The position numbers were made by a program, and so were the translations under genes. 64,000 nt of DNA from Luteimicrobium sp049844995. GTDB taxonomy: Bacteria > Actinomycetota > Actinomycetes > Actinomycetales > Cellulomonadaceae. Under the pieces are notes generated by a model that saw only the letters and a program-made list of their open reading frames with translations, was not told where the DNA came from and made no database searches. How positions within the stretch are numbered: position 1 is the stretch's first letter; every line of letters starts with the position of its first letter. The stretch is taken from assembly GCF_049844995.1 (NCBI RefSeq), contig NZ_JBNCMC010000002.1, positions 682,001 through 746,000 of the forward strand. Reading direction: 5' to 3'. Positions 24,164-32,077 of this stretch are shown here, in pieces.

Positions 24164-25515
24164 GCACCGACGACGAGTTCGCCCGTGCGCTGCGGGAGCG
24201 TGCCGACGCCGCCGTGCCGGCGATGTCCCTCGATCCCGCCGCCACCCTGCGGCGCGGACGGCGGCACGTCCGCACCCGCCACGCCTGGCAGGTCGGGTCC
24301 GTCGTCGCCGCCGTCGGTGTGGTCGCCGTCGCGGTCGCCCCGACGCTGCCGATGTCCTCGCCGACCAGCAACGACGCGACCGCGCAGGTGGGGGTGTCGT
24401 CGCAATCGCCCACCCCGCACCCGTCGTCGACGTTCACCGGGCGCGTGGCCGGCCCCGACTCAACCCTCGCCTCCGCGCCGGGGAGCAAGCGGGTCGCGAT
24501 CGACAGCGCGACCGTGCTCGGCGCATCCGTCGTCGCCCAGGCGAAGGAGCTCCAGCAGGAGATGTTCGACGCGATGGACACGCCCTACGACGCGGCCGTG
24601 TGGGACGACTTCAGCTACCGCCTCGACGCGCTGGTCGCGAAGGCCGACGCCGCCAACGCCAGGCACCCGCACTCCGACGCCGTCGAGCTGGGGTACTTCG
24701 TGTTCCCCGACCGCTACACGCACCGGTTGACCTCGTGGATCGGGTGGGACAACGCGAACCGCATCACCCTCGCCTGGGACGCGGACCACGGGATGCTGCG
24801 AAAGAGCGCCATCTCTCCGCAGGGGGTGAACAGCCTGGACTCCTTCGTCGACGCGGTCGGCTCGGGCGCCCTTGAACTTGTGGTGCACGACTACGACCGC
24901 GGCCTGCACGACGGATCGGAGCTGACCTACCAAGATCGCAGGGGAAAGCACTACACGTACGACGTCTTCAACGGATGGGTAGGGATCGCCACGACGGCCA
25001 TGGCGCGACCCGCGCCTGCGTCCGGGTACACCGTCGACGTCACACCTGACCAGCGCACCAAGCTCGAGTCCCTGAGCGCGCAGTCGATGTCGTCCGGCTC
25101 CGGCCTCTCGGCGGCGAACGAGCTCGAGCCGCTCATGAGCGCCGTGGCCTCCACCCGGCACCCGAAGAAGGACACCGGTGATCATGACGTCGTCACGGCC
25201 GGCCTCACACCGTTCGGGATCGACGCACCCCATGGCTCCGTCATCGTGCCGACCAAGGACGCCCAGTGGAACGGCTGGGTCGACGGGCGCACCACCGTCG
25301 TGATCGCCGGTGCCAAGGCAGACCCGGACACGGCGCAAGCCACGTCGACGGGTCAGATCCGGCTCGTCGCCGCCGGAAACGAGGAGGGGACGCCCTACTC
25401 GATCAAGGGCACCGGCTCTCTGACGCTCGAATCGGAGTCGCAGGGCGTCCTGACGCTCCGCGACGCCCACGGCGCGACCCACCGGTTCGACCTCGCGACC
25501 ACGGGCTGGATCTGA
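24160..25515 (+). CDS. Membrane-anchored hypothetical protein coupled to the sigma factor
   Basis: A 451-residue protein of unknown function. The first 40 residues (DEFARALRERADAAV, then RRGRRHVRTRHAW) are cytosolic and basic, one transmembrane helix spans about residues 42-62, and the remaining 390 residues would be outside the membrane, beginning with a Ser/Thr/Pro linker. No catalytic motif stands out. The topology (short cytosolic tail, one helix, large outer domain) and the ATGA overlap with the sigma gene fit a sensor or anti-sigma partner, but the N-terminal tail shows no zinc-binding anti-sigma motif. An alternative is a secreted-face effector of the same regulon. Function left open. 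Confidence 0.75.
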   Translation: MSTDDEFARALRERADAAVPAMSLDPAATLRRGRRHVRTRHAWQVGSVVAAVGVVAVAVAPTLPMSSPTSNDATAQVGVSSQSPTPHPSSTFTGRVAGPDSTLASAPGSKRVAIDSATVLGASVVAQAKELQQEMFDAMDTPYDAAVWDDFSYRLDALVAKADAANARHPHSDAVELGYFVFPDRYTHRLTSWIGWDNANRITLAWDADHGMLRKSAISPQGVNSLDSFVDAVGSGALELVVHDYDRGLHDGSELTYQDRRGKHYTYDVFNGWVGIATTAMARPAPASGYTVDVTPDQRTKLESLSAQSMSSGSGLSAANELEPLMSAVASTRHPKKDTGDHDVVTAGLTPFGIDAPHGSVIVPTKDAQWNGWVDGRTTVVIAGAKADPDTAQATSTGQIRLVAAGNEEGTPYSIKGTGSLTLESESQGVLTLRDAHGATHRFDLATTGWI

Positions 25516-25538
25516 CTTGCGCCCGGTCCGGGTACGGC

Positions 25539-25581
25539 GCCGGCCGGCGACCACGGGGCTTCCCCGTGGCCGCCGGCCGGC
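25539..25581. terminator. Bidirectional terminator between the sigma-partner gene and glyS
   Basis: An 11-bp GC stem (GCCGGCCGGCG, 25539-25549, with its complement at 25571-25581) is stacked on an 8-bp stem (CCACGGGG/CCCCGTGG) across a single A-C mismatch, with a CTT loop. It sits between convergent genes 24 bases after one stop and 13 bases from the other, so it should serve both. Confidence 0.8.
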
Positions 25582-25593
25582 GGTCGTGCGCGG

Positions 25594-26979
25594 TCAGGCG
25601 CCGACGAGGTGCGTCGCCAGGTACGCGGTGACCTGGTCGAGCGCGACGCGCTCCTGCTTCATGGAGTCGCGGTGCCGGATCGTGACGGCCTGGTCGTCGA
25701 GCGTGTCGAAGTCGACGGTGATGCAGAACGGCGTGCCGATCTCGTCCTGGCGGCGGTACCGGCGGCCGATGGCGCCGGCGTCGTCGAAGTCGACGTTCCA
25801 CGCCTGGCGCAGCTCGGCGGCGAGGTCGCGCGCCTTGGGCGAGAGGCTCTCGTTGCGCGACAGCGGCAGGACGGCGGCCTTGACGGGCGCGAGGCGCGGG
25901 TCGAGCCGGAGCACGGTGCGCTTGTCGACGCCGCCCTTCGCGTTGGGGGCCTCGTCCTCGCTGTACGCCTCGACGAGGAACGCCATGAGCGAGCGCGTGA
26001 GGCCCGCGGCGGGCTCGATGACGTACGGGACCCAGCGCTCGTTCTTCTCCTGGTCGAAGTAGGACAGGTCCTTCCCGGAGTGCTCGGCGTGCGTCTTGAG
26101 GTCGAAGTCCGTGCGGTTCGCGATGCCCTCGAGCTCGCCCCACTCGGATCCCTGGAAGCCGAACCGGTACTCGATGTCGACGGTGCGCGTCGAGTAGTGG
26201 GAGAGCTTCTCCTTCGGGTGCTCGTAGCTGCGCAGGTTCTCGGACGAGATGCCGAGACCCGTGTACCAGGCGGTCCGGGTGTCGATCCAGTACTGGTGCC
26301 ACTCGGCGTCGGTGCCGGGCTCGACGAAGAACTCCATCTCCATCTGCTCGAACTCGCGCGTACGGAAGATGAAGTTGCCGGGGGTGATCTCGTTGCGGAA
26401 CGACTTGCCGATCTGGGCGATGCCGAACGGCGGCTTCTTGCGCGCGGCCGACGACACGTTGCCGAAGTTCACGAAGATGCCCTGCGCGGTCTCGGGCCGC
26501 AGGTAGTGCAGGCCCGACTCGTCCTCGACGGGGCCGAGGTACGTCTTGAGCATCATGTTGAAGTCGCGGGGCTCGGTCCACTGGCCGCGGGTGCCGCAGT
26601 TGGGGCAGGCGATCTCGGCGAGGCCGCCCTCGGGGGCGCGGCCCTTCTTCTCCTCGAACTCCTCGATCATCTGGTCCTCGCGGAACCGCTTGTGGCAGTG
26701 GAGGCACTCGGTGAGCGGGTCGGTGAAGACGCCGACGTGGCCGGAGGCGACCCAGACCTGGCGCGGGAGGATGACGGCGGAGTCGAGGCCGACGATGTCG
26801 TCGCGGCTCGTGACCATCGCCCTCCACCACTGGCGCTTGATGTTCTCCTTGAGCTCGACGCCGAGGGGTCCGTAGTCCCAGGCGGAGCGCGTACCGCCGT
26901 AGATCTCGCCGGACGGGAAGACGAAGCCTCGCCTCTTGGCGAGCGAGACGACGGCGTCGAGACGGGAGACAGGGGCCAC
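25594..26979 (-). CDS. glyS: Glycyl-tRNA synthetase, dimeric (class II) type
   Basis: A 461-residue class II synthetase that charges tRNA-Gly. Motif 1 region and the archaeal/Gram-positive-type insertion with CLHCHKRF and CPNCGTRG (zinc-like pairs) are visible, then motif 2 FRNEITPGNFIFRTREFEQME and motif 3 with PAAGLTRSLMAFL. The C-terminal anticodon-binding domain ends TAYLATHLVGA. GTG 26979 is chosen because GAGGAG lies 7 bases upstream; an ATG at 27009 would add ten residues without a ribosome-binding site. It is divergent from the zur gene. No T-box leader is visible upstream. Confidence 0.97.
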   Translation of the reverse strand: MAPVSRLDAVVSLAKRRGFVFPSGEIYGGTRSAWDYGPLGVELKENIKRQWWRAMVTSRDDIVGLDSAVILPRQVWVASGHVGVFTDPLTECLHCHKRFREDQMIEEFEEKKGRAPEGGLAEIACPNCGTRGQWTEPRDFNMMLKTYLGPVEDESGLHYLRPETAQGIFVNFGNVSSAARKKPPFGIAQIGKSFRNEITPGNFIFRTREFEQMEMEFFVEPGTDAEWHQYWIDTRTAWYTGLGISSENLRSYEHPKEKLSHYSTRTVDIEYRFGFQGSEWGELEGIANRTDFDLKTHAEHSGKDLSYFDQEKNERWVPYVIEPAAGLTRSLMAFLVEAYSEDEAPNAKGGVDKRTVLRLDPRLAPVKAAVLPLSRNESLSPKARDLAAELRQAWNVDFDDAGAIGRRYRRQDEIGTPFCITVDFDTLDDQAVTIRHRDSMKQERVALDQVTAYLATHLVGA

Positions 26980-27081
26980 GGGGCACTCCTCGAAGACGGC
27001 TGCCCGCATGGCGTGCGGGCAGGTGGGGGGTTCGTTCGGAGGTCTCAGCCTACCGGGCGGCCTCCAGGCGGCCCGCGCTCT

Positions 27082-27120
27082 TTGACACCGTTCACCCCGC
27101 TAGATGAGAATGAGAATCGA
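27082..27120 (+). promoter_or_regulatory. Promoter of zur with overlapping Fur/Zur-like box
   Basis: TTGACA (27082-27087) and GAGAAT (27106-27111) are spaced by 18 bases, a convincing promoter for the zur gene. TGAGAATGAGAATCGA (27105-27120) overlaps the -10 element and consists of two GAGAAT steps resembling the GATAAT hexamers of Fur-family boxes and about two-thirds of the actinobacterial Zur consensus TGAAAATGATTTTCA. Autoregulation is the likely meaning. Confidence 0.6.
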
Positions 27121-27155
27121 CAAGCAGCCCGCCCGACGACCGCCGGAGACCAGCC

Positions 27156-27551
27156 GTGCAGCGCATCACCAAGCAGCGCGTCGCCGTCCAGCACGCGCTG
27201 GACGACCTGGACGACTTCCGCTCCGCCCAGCAGCTCCACGAGCTGATGCGCGCGCACGGCGACGGCGTCGGGCTCGCGACCGTCTACCGCACCCTCCAGT
27301 CCCTGGCCGACGACGGCGCCGTCGACGTGCTGCGCACCGAGGGCGGCGAGAACGTGTACCGCCGCTGCGCCAAGCAGGACCACCACCACCACCTGGTCTG
27401 CCGCACGTGCGGCCGCGCGGTCGAGATCGACGGGCCGAGCGTCGAGGCGTGGGCTGCGTCCGTCGGTGCGCAGCACGGCTTCACCGAGATCCAGCACACG
27501 GTCGAGCTGTTCGGCACCTGCGCGGACTGCCGGGCCGCCGCGGTCAGCTGA
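27156..27551 (+). CDS. zur: Fur-family metalloregulator, probably Zur
   Basis: A 131-residue Fur-type repressor. The winged helix includes RSAQQLHELMRAHGDGVGLA and ATVYRTLQSLADDGAVD. The C-terminal dimerisation/metal domain has the regulatory His cluster DHHHHLVC (76-82) and two structural zinc pairs, CRTC (82-85) and CADC (122-125). The start is GTG 27156. Position beside glyS, recO and uppS is where Zur orthologues sit in many actinobacteria, and the HHHHLVCRTCG box fits Zur better than iron Fur; metal specificity is not proven by sequence. Its 3' end overlaps the convergent GNAT gene by 8 bases. Confidence 0.9.
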   Translation: MQRITKQRVAVQHALDDLDDFRSAQQLHELMRAHGDGVGLATVYRTLQSLADDGAVDVLRTEGGENVYRRCAKQDHHHHLVCRTCGRAVEIDGPSVEAWAASVGAQHGFTEIQHTVELFGTCADCRAAAVS

Positions 27552-28140
27552 GGGCTTCGTCGCCGACGAGCGCCGCGACGACGTCCGCGGTGAGCTCGCG
27601 GTCGGCGAACAGCAGGCGGACGGCCGCCGGGTCGGGGTTGTCGCGGTCCGGGCCGCGCCAGGCGAGCGTGAGGCCGGCGCGCTCGACGACGGCCCGCGAG
27701 CGCACGTTGTGCTCCAGCAGCCGTGCCACGACCGGACGGTCGGGGTCGGCCTCGGCGGCGCAGGACCGTGCCGCTCGCACGAGCTCGCTCGCGTAGCCCT
27801 GACCCTGGGACGCCGGGCGCAGGCGGTAGTAGAGGTTCCACGCGACGTCACCCGCGCCCATGCAGCCGCCCGCGCCGAGCAGGATGCGCGAGCCCGGGTC
27901 GCGCAGGGTCCAGTAGCCGAGCCCGTCCTGGTCCCACGACGCGGTGCAGAGCGCGACGAACCGCTCCGTCTGCCCCCGGTCGACGTGGCGGCCCGAGGGA
28001 AAGTGCCACCACACGGCCGGGTCGGTGTTGAGGACGAACAGGTCGTCGACGTCGCCCGCACCCACGGCGCTCAGGAGGAGGCGCTCGGTGTGCACGACCC
28101 ACGGCGACCCGCCCGTCCCGGCCCCCGGCGACGCGCTCAT
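27544..28140 (-). CDS. GNAT-family N-acetyltransferase (RimJ/RimL-like)
   Basis: A 198-residue acetyltransferase domain. ERLLLSAVGAGDVDDLF opens the fold as in RimJ/RimL proteins, and RPASQGQGYASELVRAA is the acetyl-CoA pyrophosphate-binding motif A (Q/RxxGxG/A). HNVRSRAVVERAGLT is the usual motif B. The substrate is unknown. Its ATG overlaps the uppS stop, so it is the third gene of recO-uppS-GNAT. The last 8 bases overlap the 3' end of zur on the other strand. Confidence 0.88.
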   Translation of the reverse strand: MSASPGAGTGGSPWVVHTERLLLSAVGAGDVDDLFVLNTDPAVWWHFPSGRHVDRGQTERFVALCTASWDQDGLGYWTLRDPGSRILLGAGGCMGAGDVAWNLYYRLRPASQGQGYASELVRAARSCAAEADPDRPVVARLLEHNVRSRAVVERAGLTLAWRGPDRDNPDPAAVRLLFADRELTADVVAALVGDEALS

Positions 28141-28979
28141 CCCTGCTCCGCGGGCCCGGACGCGACGGCGTCCACCGCTCCGCCGTACCGGCGGTCGCGG
28201 CGCGCGTACTCCTCGACGGCGCGCCACAGCACCCGGCGGTCCACGTCGGGCCACAGCTCGGGGACGAACACCATCTCGGCGTACGCCGACTGCCACGGCA
28301 GGAAGTTCGACGTCCGCTGCTCCCCGGACGACCGCAGGAACAGGTCGACGTCGGGCATGTCCGGGTCGTACAGGTGCTTCGCGATGGTCTTCTCGGTGAT
28401 CCGTGACGGGTCGAGGCGCCCGGCCGCGACCTCCGCGGCGACCGCCCGCACGGCGTCGGTGATCTCGAGCCTGCCACCGTAGTTCACGCACAGGGTGAGG
28501 GTCAGCCCGTCGTTGCCCGCGGTCTGGCGCTCGGCGACCTGCAGCTCCTTGACGACGCTCCCCCACAGGCGCGGCTGCCGGCCGGCCCACCGGATCCGGA
28601 CGCCCCACGAGTCCCACAGGTCCCGACGCCGCCGGATCGTCTCGCGGTTGAAGCCCATGAGGAACCGGACCTCCTCGGGCGAGCGCTTCCAGTTCTCCGT
28701 CGAGAACGCGTACGCCGACACGTGGGAGAGGCCGAGCTGGACGGCGCCCGCGACCACGTCGTTGAGCGCCACCTCCCCCGCCTCGTGCCCTGCGGTACGC
28801 GGCAGCCGCCGGGCGTTGGCCCACCGCCCGTTGCCGTCCATGACGATCGCGACGTGCCGCGGCAGCACCTCGGCCGGGATGGCCGGCGGCCGGGCGCCCG
28901 ACGGGTGCGGCGCGGGCGCGGCCCGCGGGATCCGGGCGGACGCCGACGTCGGCGGGGTACGGCGGGAGGCTCGTGCCAT
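28137..28979 (-). CDS. uppS: Isoprenyl transferase (cis-prenyl diphosphate synthase)
   Basis: A 280-residue enzyme that condenses isopentenyl diphosphate units to make the polyprenyl carrier for cell-wall synthesis. The N-terminal signature RHVAIVMDGNGRWA holds catalytic Asp48; GHEAGEVALNDVV, YAFSTENWKRSPEEV and the C-terminal DLFLRSSGEQRTSNFLPWQS are all present. An Ala/Pro/Arg-rich tail of about 38 residues precedes the core. Whether the product is the long (decaprenyl/undecaprenyl) or a short chain cannot be read here. The ATG shares one base with the recO stop (TGATG), and the stop overlaps the GNAT start. Confidence 0.95.
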   Translation of the reverse strand: MARASRRTPPTSASARIPRAAPAPHPSGARPPAIPAEVLPRHVAIVMDGNGRWANARRLPRTAGHEAGEVALNDVVAGAVQLGLSHVSAYAFSTENWKRSPEEVRFLMGFNRETIRRRRDLWDSWGVRIRWAGRQPRLWGSVVKELQVAERQTAGNDGLTLTLCVNYGGRLEITDAVRAVAAEVAAGRLDPSRITEKTIAKHLYDPDMPDVDLFLRSSGEQRTSNFLPWQSAYAEMVFVPELWPDVDRRVLWRAVEEYARRDRRYGGAVDAVASGPAEQG

Positions 28980-29767
28980 CACAGGAAGGTGGTCTCCGTC
29001 TCGCGGGTCGTGGTGAGGTCGGCCGCGTCCTGGCGGTCGGGCTCGCGCTCGACCAGCCGCAGGGACCGGAGCCGGCGCTCGAGGTGGAACTGGGAGTACG
29101 CCGCGACGAGCCCGCTCGCCTCGCTGCGGTGCCGCGCCGACGACGCGTCGGCCGTCGCCCAGTCGCCGGCGAGCAGGGCGGCGAGCAGGGCGAACGTCTC
29201 GGGGGCGGGCGCCGTCGAGCCGGGGGGCCGGCACCGCGGGCACACGGCGCCGCCCGTCCCCACGGAGAACGCGGTGTGCGGGCCGGGCTCGCCGCAGCGC
29301 GCGCAGTCGGTGAAGCTCGGCGCCCAGCCGGCCACGGACAGCGCGCGCAGCAGGTAGGAGTCCAGGACGAGGCCGGCGGCGTGGTGGTGCTGCGCGAGCG
29401 CGCGTACCGCGCCGGCGAGGAGCCAGAACTGCTGGACGGCGGGCTCCCCCTCCTCGGTGAGCCGCTCGGCGGTCTCGAGCATCGCCGTCCCCGCCGTGTA
29501 GAGCGCGTAGTCGCGCGCGATCTCGCTCGCGTACGGGCCGACCGTCTCGACCTGGGTCACGACGTCGAGCGTCCGGCCGACGTAGAGCTGGGCATCGACG
29601 AACATGAACGGCTCGAGGCGCGCGCCCACCCGCGACGACGTGCGCCGCACCCCCTTGCCGACGGCGCGCACCTTCCCGTGCTCGCGCGTCAGGAGGGTGA
29701 CGATGCGGTCGGCCTCGCCCAGCTTCTGGGTGCGGAGGACGAGCGCCTCGTCGCGGTAGACCGGCAT
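28979..29767 (-). CDS. recO: DNA repair protein RecO
   Basis: A 262-residue recombination mediator of the RecFOR pathway that anneals DNA and loads RecA on gaps. PVYRDEALVLRTQKLGEADRIVTLLTREHGKV (N-terminal OB fold) is highly diagnostic, followed by VRAVGKGVRRTSSR. The C-terminal part has the zinc-finger pairs CARCGE and CPRC. ATG 29767 gives the usual MPVYRDEA start; ATGs at 29776 and 29797 are in frame, and the GGGGGAG box fits only loosely with any of them. It heads recO-uppS-GNAT, 36 bases after the epoxide hydrolase stop. Confidence 0.93.
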   Translation of the reverse strand: MPVYRDEALVLRTQKLGEADRIVTLLTREHGKVRAVGKGVRRTSSRVGARLEPFMFVDAQLYVGRTLDVVTQVETVGPYASEIARDYALYTAGTAMLETAERLTEEGEPAVQQFWLLAGAVRALAQHHHAAGLVLDSYLLRALSVAGWAPSFTDCARCGEPGPHTAFSVGTGGAVCPRCRPPGSTAPAPETFALLAALLAGDWATADASSARHRSEASGLVAAYSQFHLERRLRSLRLVEREPDRQDAADLTTTRETETTFL

Positions 29768-29803
29768 GCGCACCATTCTCCCCCGCCGGGCCGACATCGG
29801 TGG

Positions 29804-30982
29804 TCAGAGCGACGCGAAGAACTCCCGGACGTCGCCGACGAGCACGTCGGGGTCCGTCACGGCGGCGAAGTGCCCGCCGCGCGGCAGCTCGGTGTACCGG
29901 ACGAGGTGAGTGGACCGCTCCACGCACGTACGCAGCGAACGGAAGTCCTCGGGGAAGACTGCGACGGCCGTCGGGACCGGGTTGGTCAGGTCGCGGTAGC
30001 CGGCGCCGCTCCGCGCGTTCTCGAGGTAGTGCCGCGCGGCGGAGCCCGCCGTGCGGGTGAGCCAGTAGATCGTCAGGTGCGCGAGGTACTCGTCGGCGTC
30101 GACGGGCTGCGTGCCGAACCCGCTCCACAGCTCCGCGTTCCACGCCAGGAGCCCCGCGGGCGAGTCCTCGAGCGCGAACGCGAGCGTCTGCGGGCGCTTC
30201 TCCTGGATCGGCTGGTAGCCCGCCTTCGCCCGGAATTCGGCGGTCGAGCCGGACGTGAGGCTCACGCGGTCCTTCTCGTCGAGACGCGCGACGTCGGCCT
30301 CGTCGGCCGGGAAGGCGAAGATCTGCTGCACGTGCACACCCACGAGCCCGTCCGGCGCGAGGATCCCGAGCTCGCGCCCCACGAGGGAGCCGACGTCGTT
30401 CCCGACGACGCCCCACCGCTCGTAGCCGAGCCCCACCATGAGCGCGGCGAGCGCCCGGGCGCTGCGCGCGCTGTCCCAGCCGGTCTCCGTCGTCGGGCCC
30501 GAGAACCCGAAGCCCGGCAGCGACGGGACGACGACGTCGAACGCGGGGGCGCCCGGCGCGCCGTGCGCCGCGGGTTCCGTGAGCGGCCCGACGACGCGTT
30601 CGTACTCGAGGAGCGTCGACGGCCAGCCGTGCAGCAGCAGGAGCGCGGTCGCGGGCGAGCCGGACGGCCGGGCGGAGCGCACGTGCCAGAAGTGGACGCG
30701 CTGCCCGTCCACGGTCGTCGTGTACTGGGGGTGGGCGTTGACGCGCGAGGCGACCTCGTCGAGGTCGAGCTCGCGCCACCGGTCGGCGAGGGCGCGCACC
30801 GTCGCGACGGGCATGCCCTGGTCGGCGCCGACGCCCGCGGGCTCGACCGGCCACACGGTGCGGGCGAGCCGGTCACGGAGATCGGTGACCCGCTCCGGGT
30901 CGACGACGACCTCGAAGGGCTCGAAGGCGGTCGGGGGCTCCGTCGGGGTGACGGTCTGCTGGTGCTGCTCCTGCACGGTCAT
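29804..30982 (-). CDS. Epoxide hydrolase family protein (alpha/beta hydrolase)
   Basis: A 392-residue protein with the N-terminal EHN domain (FEVVVDPERVTDLRDRLART) and an alpha/beta hydrolase core. The oxyanion motif is LLLHGWPSTLLEYERV, the nucleophile Asp lies in GVVGNDVGSLVG and the catalytic His near the end in LPRGGHFAAVTDP. This matches microsomal-type epoxide hydrolases, which open epoxides to diols. ATG 30982 has GAGGAG 6 bases upstream. It is divergent from a WYL regulator with an inverted repeat between them, which suggests control by that regulator. Natural substrate unknown. Confidence 0.9.
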   Translation of the reverse strand: MTVQEQHQQTVTPTEPPTAFEPFEVVVDPERVTDLRDRLARTVWPVEPAGVGADQGMPVATVRALADRWRELDLDEVASRVNAHPQYTTTVDGQRVHFWHVRSARPSGSPATALLLLHGWPSTLLEYERVVGPLTEPAAHGAPGAPAFDVVVPSLPGFGFSGPTTETGWDSARSARALAALMVGLGYERWGVVGNDVGSLVGRELGILAPDGLVGVHVQQIFAFPADEADVARLDEKDRVSLTSGSTAEFRAKAGYQPIQEKRPQTLAFALEDSPAGLLAWNAELWSGFGTQPVDADEYLAHLTIYWLTRTAGSAARHYLENARSGAGYRDLTNPVPTAVAVFPEDFRSLRTCVERSTHLVRYTELPRGGHFAAVTDPDVLVGDVREFFASL

Positions 30983-31043
30983 CGCGGGCTCCTCGTCGCC
31001 GGCCCGGTGCGTCTCACCGGGGACACGCACCAGCCTCGTGGGC

Positions 31044-31068
31044 ATTCAGGTCAGCTTGTGTCCTGAAT
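31044..31068. promoter_or_regulatory. Operator-like inverted repeat between epoxide hydrolase and WYL regulator
   Basis: ATTCAGG (31044-31050) and CCTGAAT (31062-31068) are inverted copies 11 bases apart, 20 bases before the WYL regulator start and 61 bases before the epoxide hydrolase start. The inner TCAGCTTGTGT is asymmetric. The place and symmetry fit a repressor site acting on both divergent genes. Inferred. Confidence 0.55.
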
Positions 31069-31087
31069 CAGCGTGAGGATGGATGCC

Positions 31088-32065
31088 ATGCAGGAGACCT
31101 CCGCCCGGCTGCTCGAGCTCCTCTCCCTGCTCCAGGCGCGCCGCGAGTGGACCGGCCGCGAGCTCGCCGGGCGGCTCGAGGTGGGCGAGCGCACGGTGCG
31201 CCGCGACGTCGAGCGCCTGCGCTCCCTCGGCTACCCCGTCGCCGCCACGCGCGGCGTCGCGGGCGGCTACCGGCTCGAGGCGGGCGCGGCCATGCCCCCG
31301 CTCCTCCTGTCCGACGACGAGGCCGTCGCGATCGCGGTCGGCCTCCGCACCGCCGCCCGCCACCCGGTGAGCGGGATCGACGAGTCGGCGGCGCGGGCGA
31401 TCGCCAAGCTCGAGCAGGTGCTCCCACCCCGCCTGCGTGCACGCGTCGTGGCGCTCGCCGGTGCGACCGTCGACGTCCCGCCCGACGGTCCCGCGGCCGT
31501 GGTGGACGCCGACACCCTCGCCGCGTTCGCCGCGGCCGTCCGCGACCACGAGACGGTCCGCTTCGACTACGCCCGCCACGACGGGACCGACTCGCGCCGA
31601 CGGGCCGAGCCGCACCGGCTCGTCGTCTGGGGGCGGCGCTGGTACCTGCTGGCCTGGGACCTCGACCGCGGCGACTGGCGCACGTTCCGGCTCGACCGCT
31701 GCGGCAGGCCCGGGTCTCCCGCCGGTCCGAGGTTCGCCCCGCGCGAGCTGCCGGACGACCCGGCGGACCTCGTGCGCCGCGGTGTGTCCGCCGCGGGTGC
31801 CAGGGTCCGGGCGCGGGTCCTGGTGCACGCCCCCGCGGACGTGGTGCTGGCCCGGGTGAGCCCGGCCGTCGGCACTGTCACGGCCCGCGACGACGGCTCG
31901 TGCGTGCTCGACGCGGGCGCCGACTCGCCCGCCGCGCTCGCCCGCTACCTGGCCTGGCTCGACGCCGACTTCGAGGTCGTCGAGCCGGACGAGGTGCGCG
32001 CCGAGGTGCGCGCGCTCGCCGCCCGCTACGCGCGGGCGGATGCCGGACGCGGCGTCCCGTCGTGA
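31088..32065 (+). CDS. HTH-11/WYL-domain transcriptional regulator
   Basis: A 325-residue regulator. The N-terminal winged helix reads SARLLELLSLLQARREWTG and LEVGERTVRRDVERLRSLGY, the wing ends in ATRGVAGGYRLEAG, and the WYL domain (about 140-230) holds EPHRLVVWGRRWYLLAWDLDR with the signature Trp-Tyr-Leu. A C-terminal WCX-like domain completes it. Family members sense ligands, sometimes nucleotides, and usually act on divergent neighbours; the neighbour here is an epoxide hydrolase. ATG 31088 is chosen because proteins of this type begin M(R/Q)ETSARLL; a GTG at 31073 and an ATG at 31079 are in frame. Confidence 0.92.
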   Translation: MQETSARLLELLSLLQARREWTGRELAGRLEVGERTVRRDVERLRSLGYPVAATRGVAGGYRLEAGAAMPPLLLSDDEAVAIAVGLRTAARHPVSGIDESAARAIAKLEQVLPPRLRARVVALAGATVDVPPDGPAAVVDADTLAAFAAAVRDHETVRFDYARHDGTDSRRRAEPHRLVVWGRRWYLLAWDLDRGDWRTFRLDRCGRPGSPAGPRFAPRELPDDPADLVRRGVSAAGARVRARVLVHAPADVVLARVSPAVGTVTARDDGSCVLDAGADSPAALARYLAWLDADFEVVEPDEVRAEVRALAARYARADAGRGVPS

Positions 32066-32077
32066 TGTGATGGCACG

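Noticed and set aside
26980..27155. T-box or other riboswitch before glyS
   Set aside because: No T-box sequence or specifier-loop arrangement was visible; the gap is explained by the two divergent promoters and a Fur-type box.
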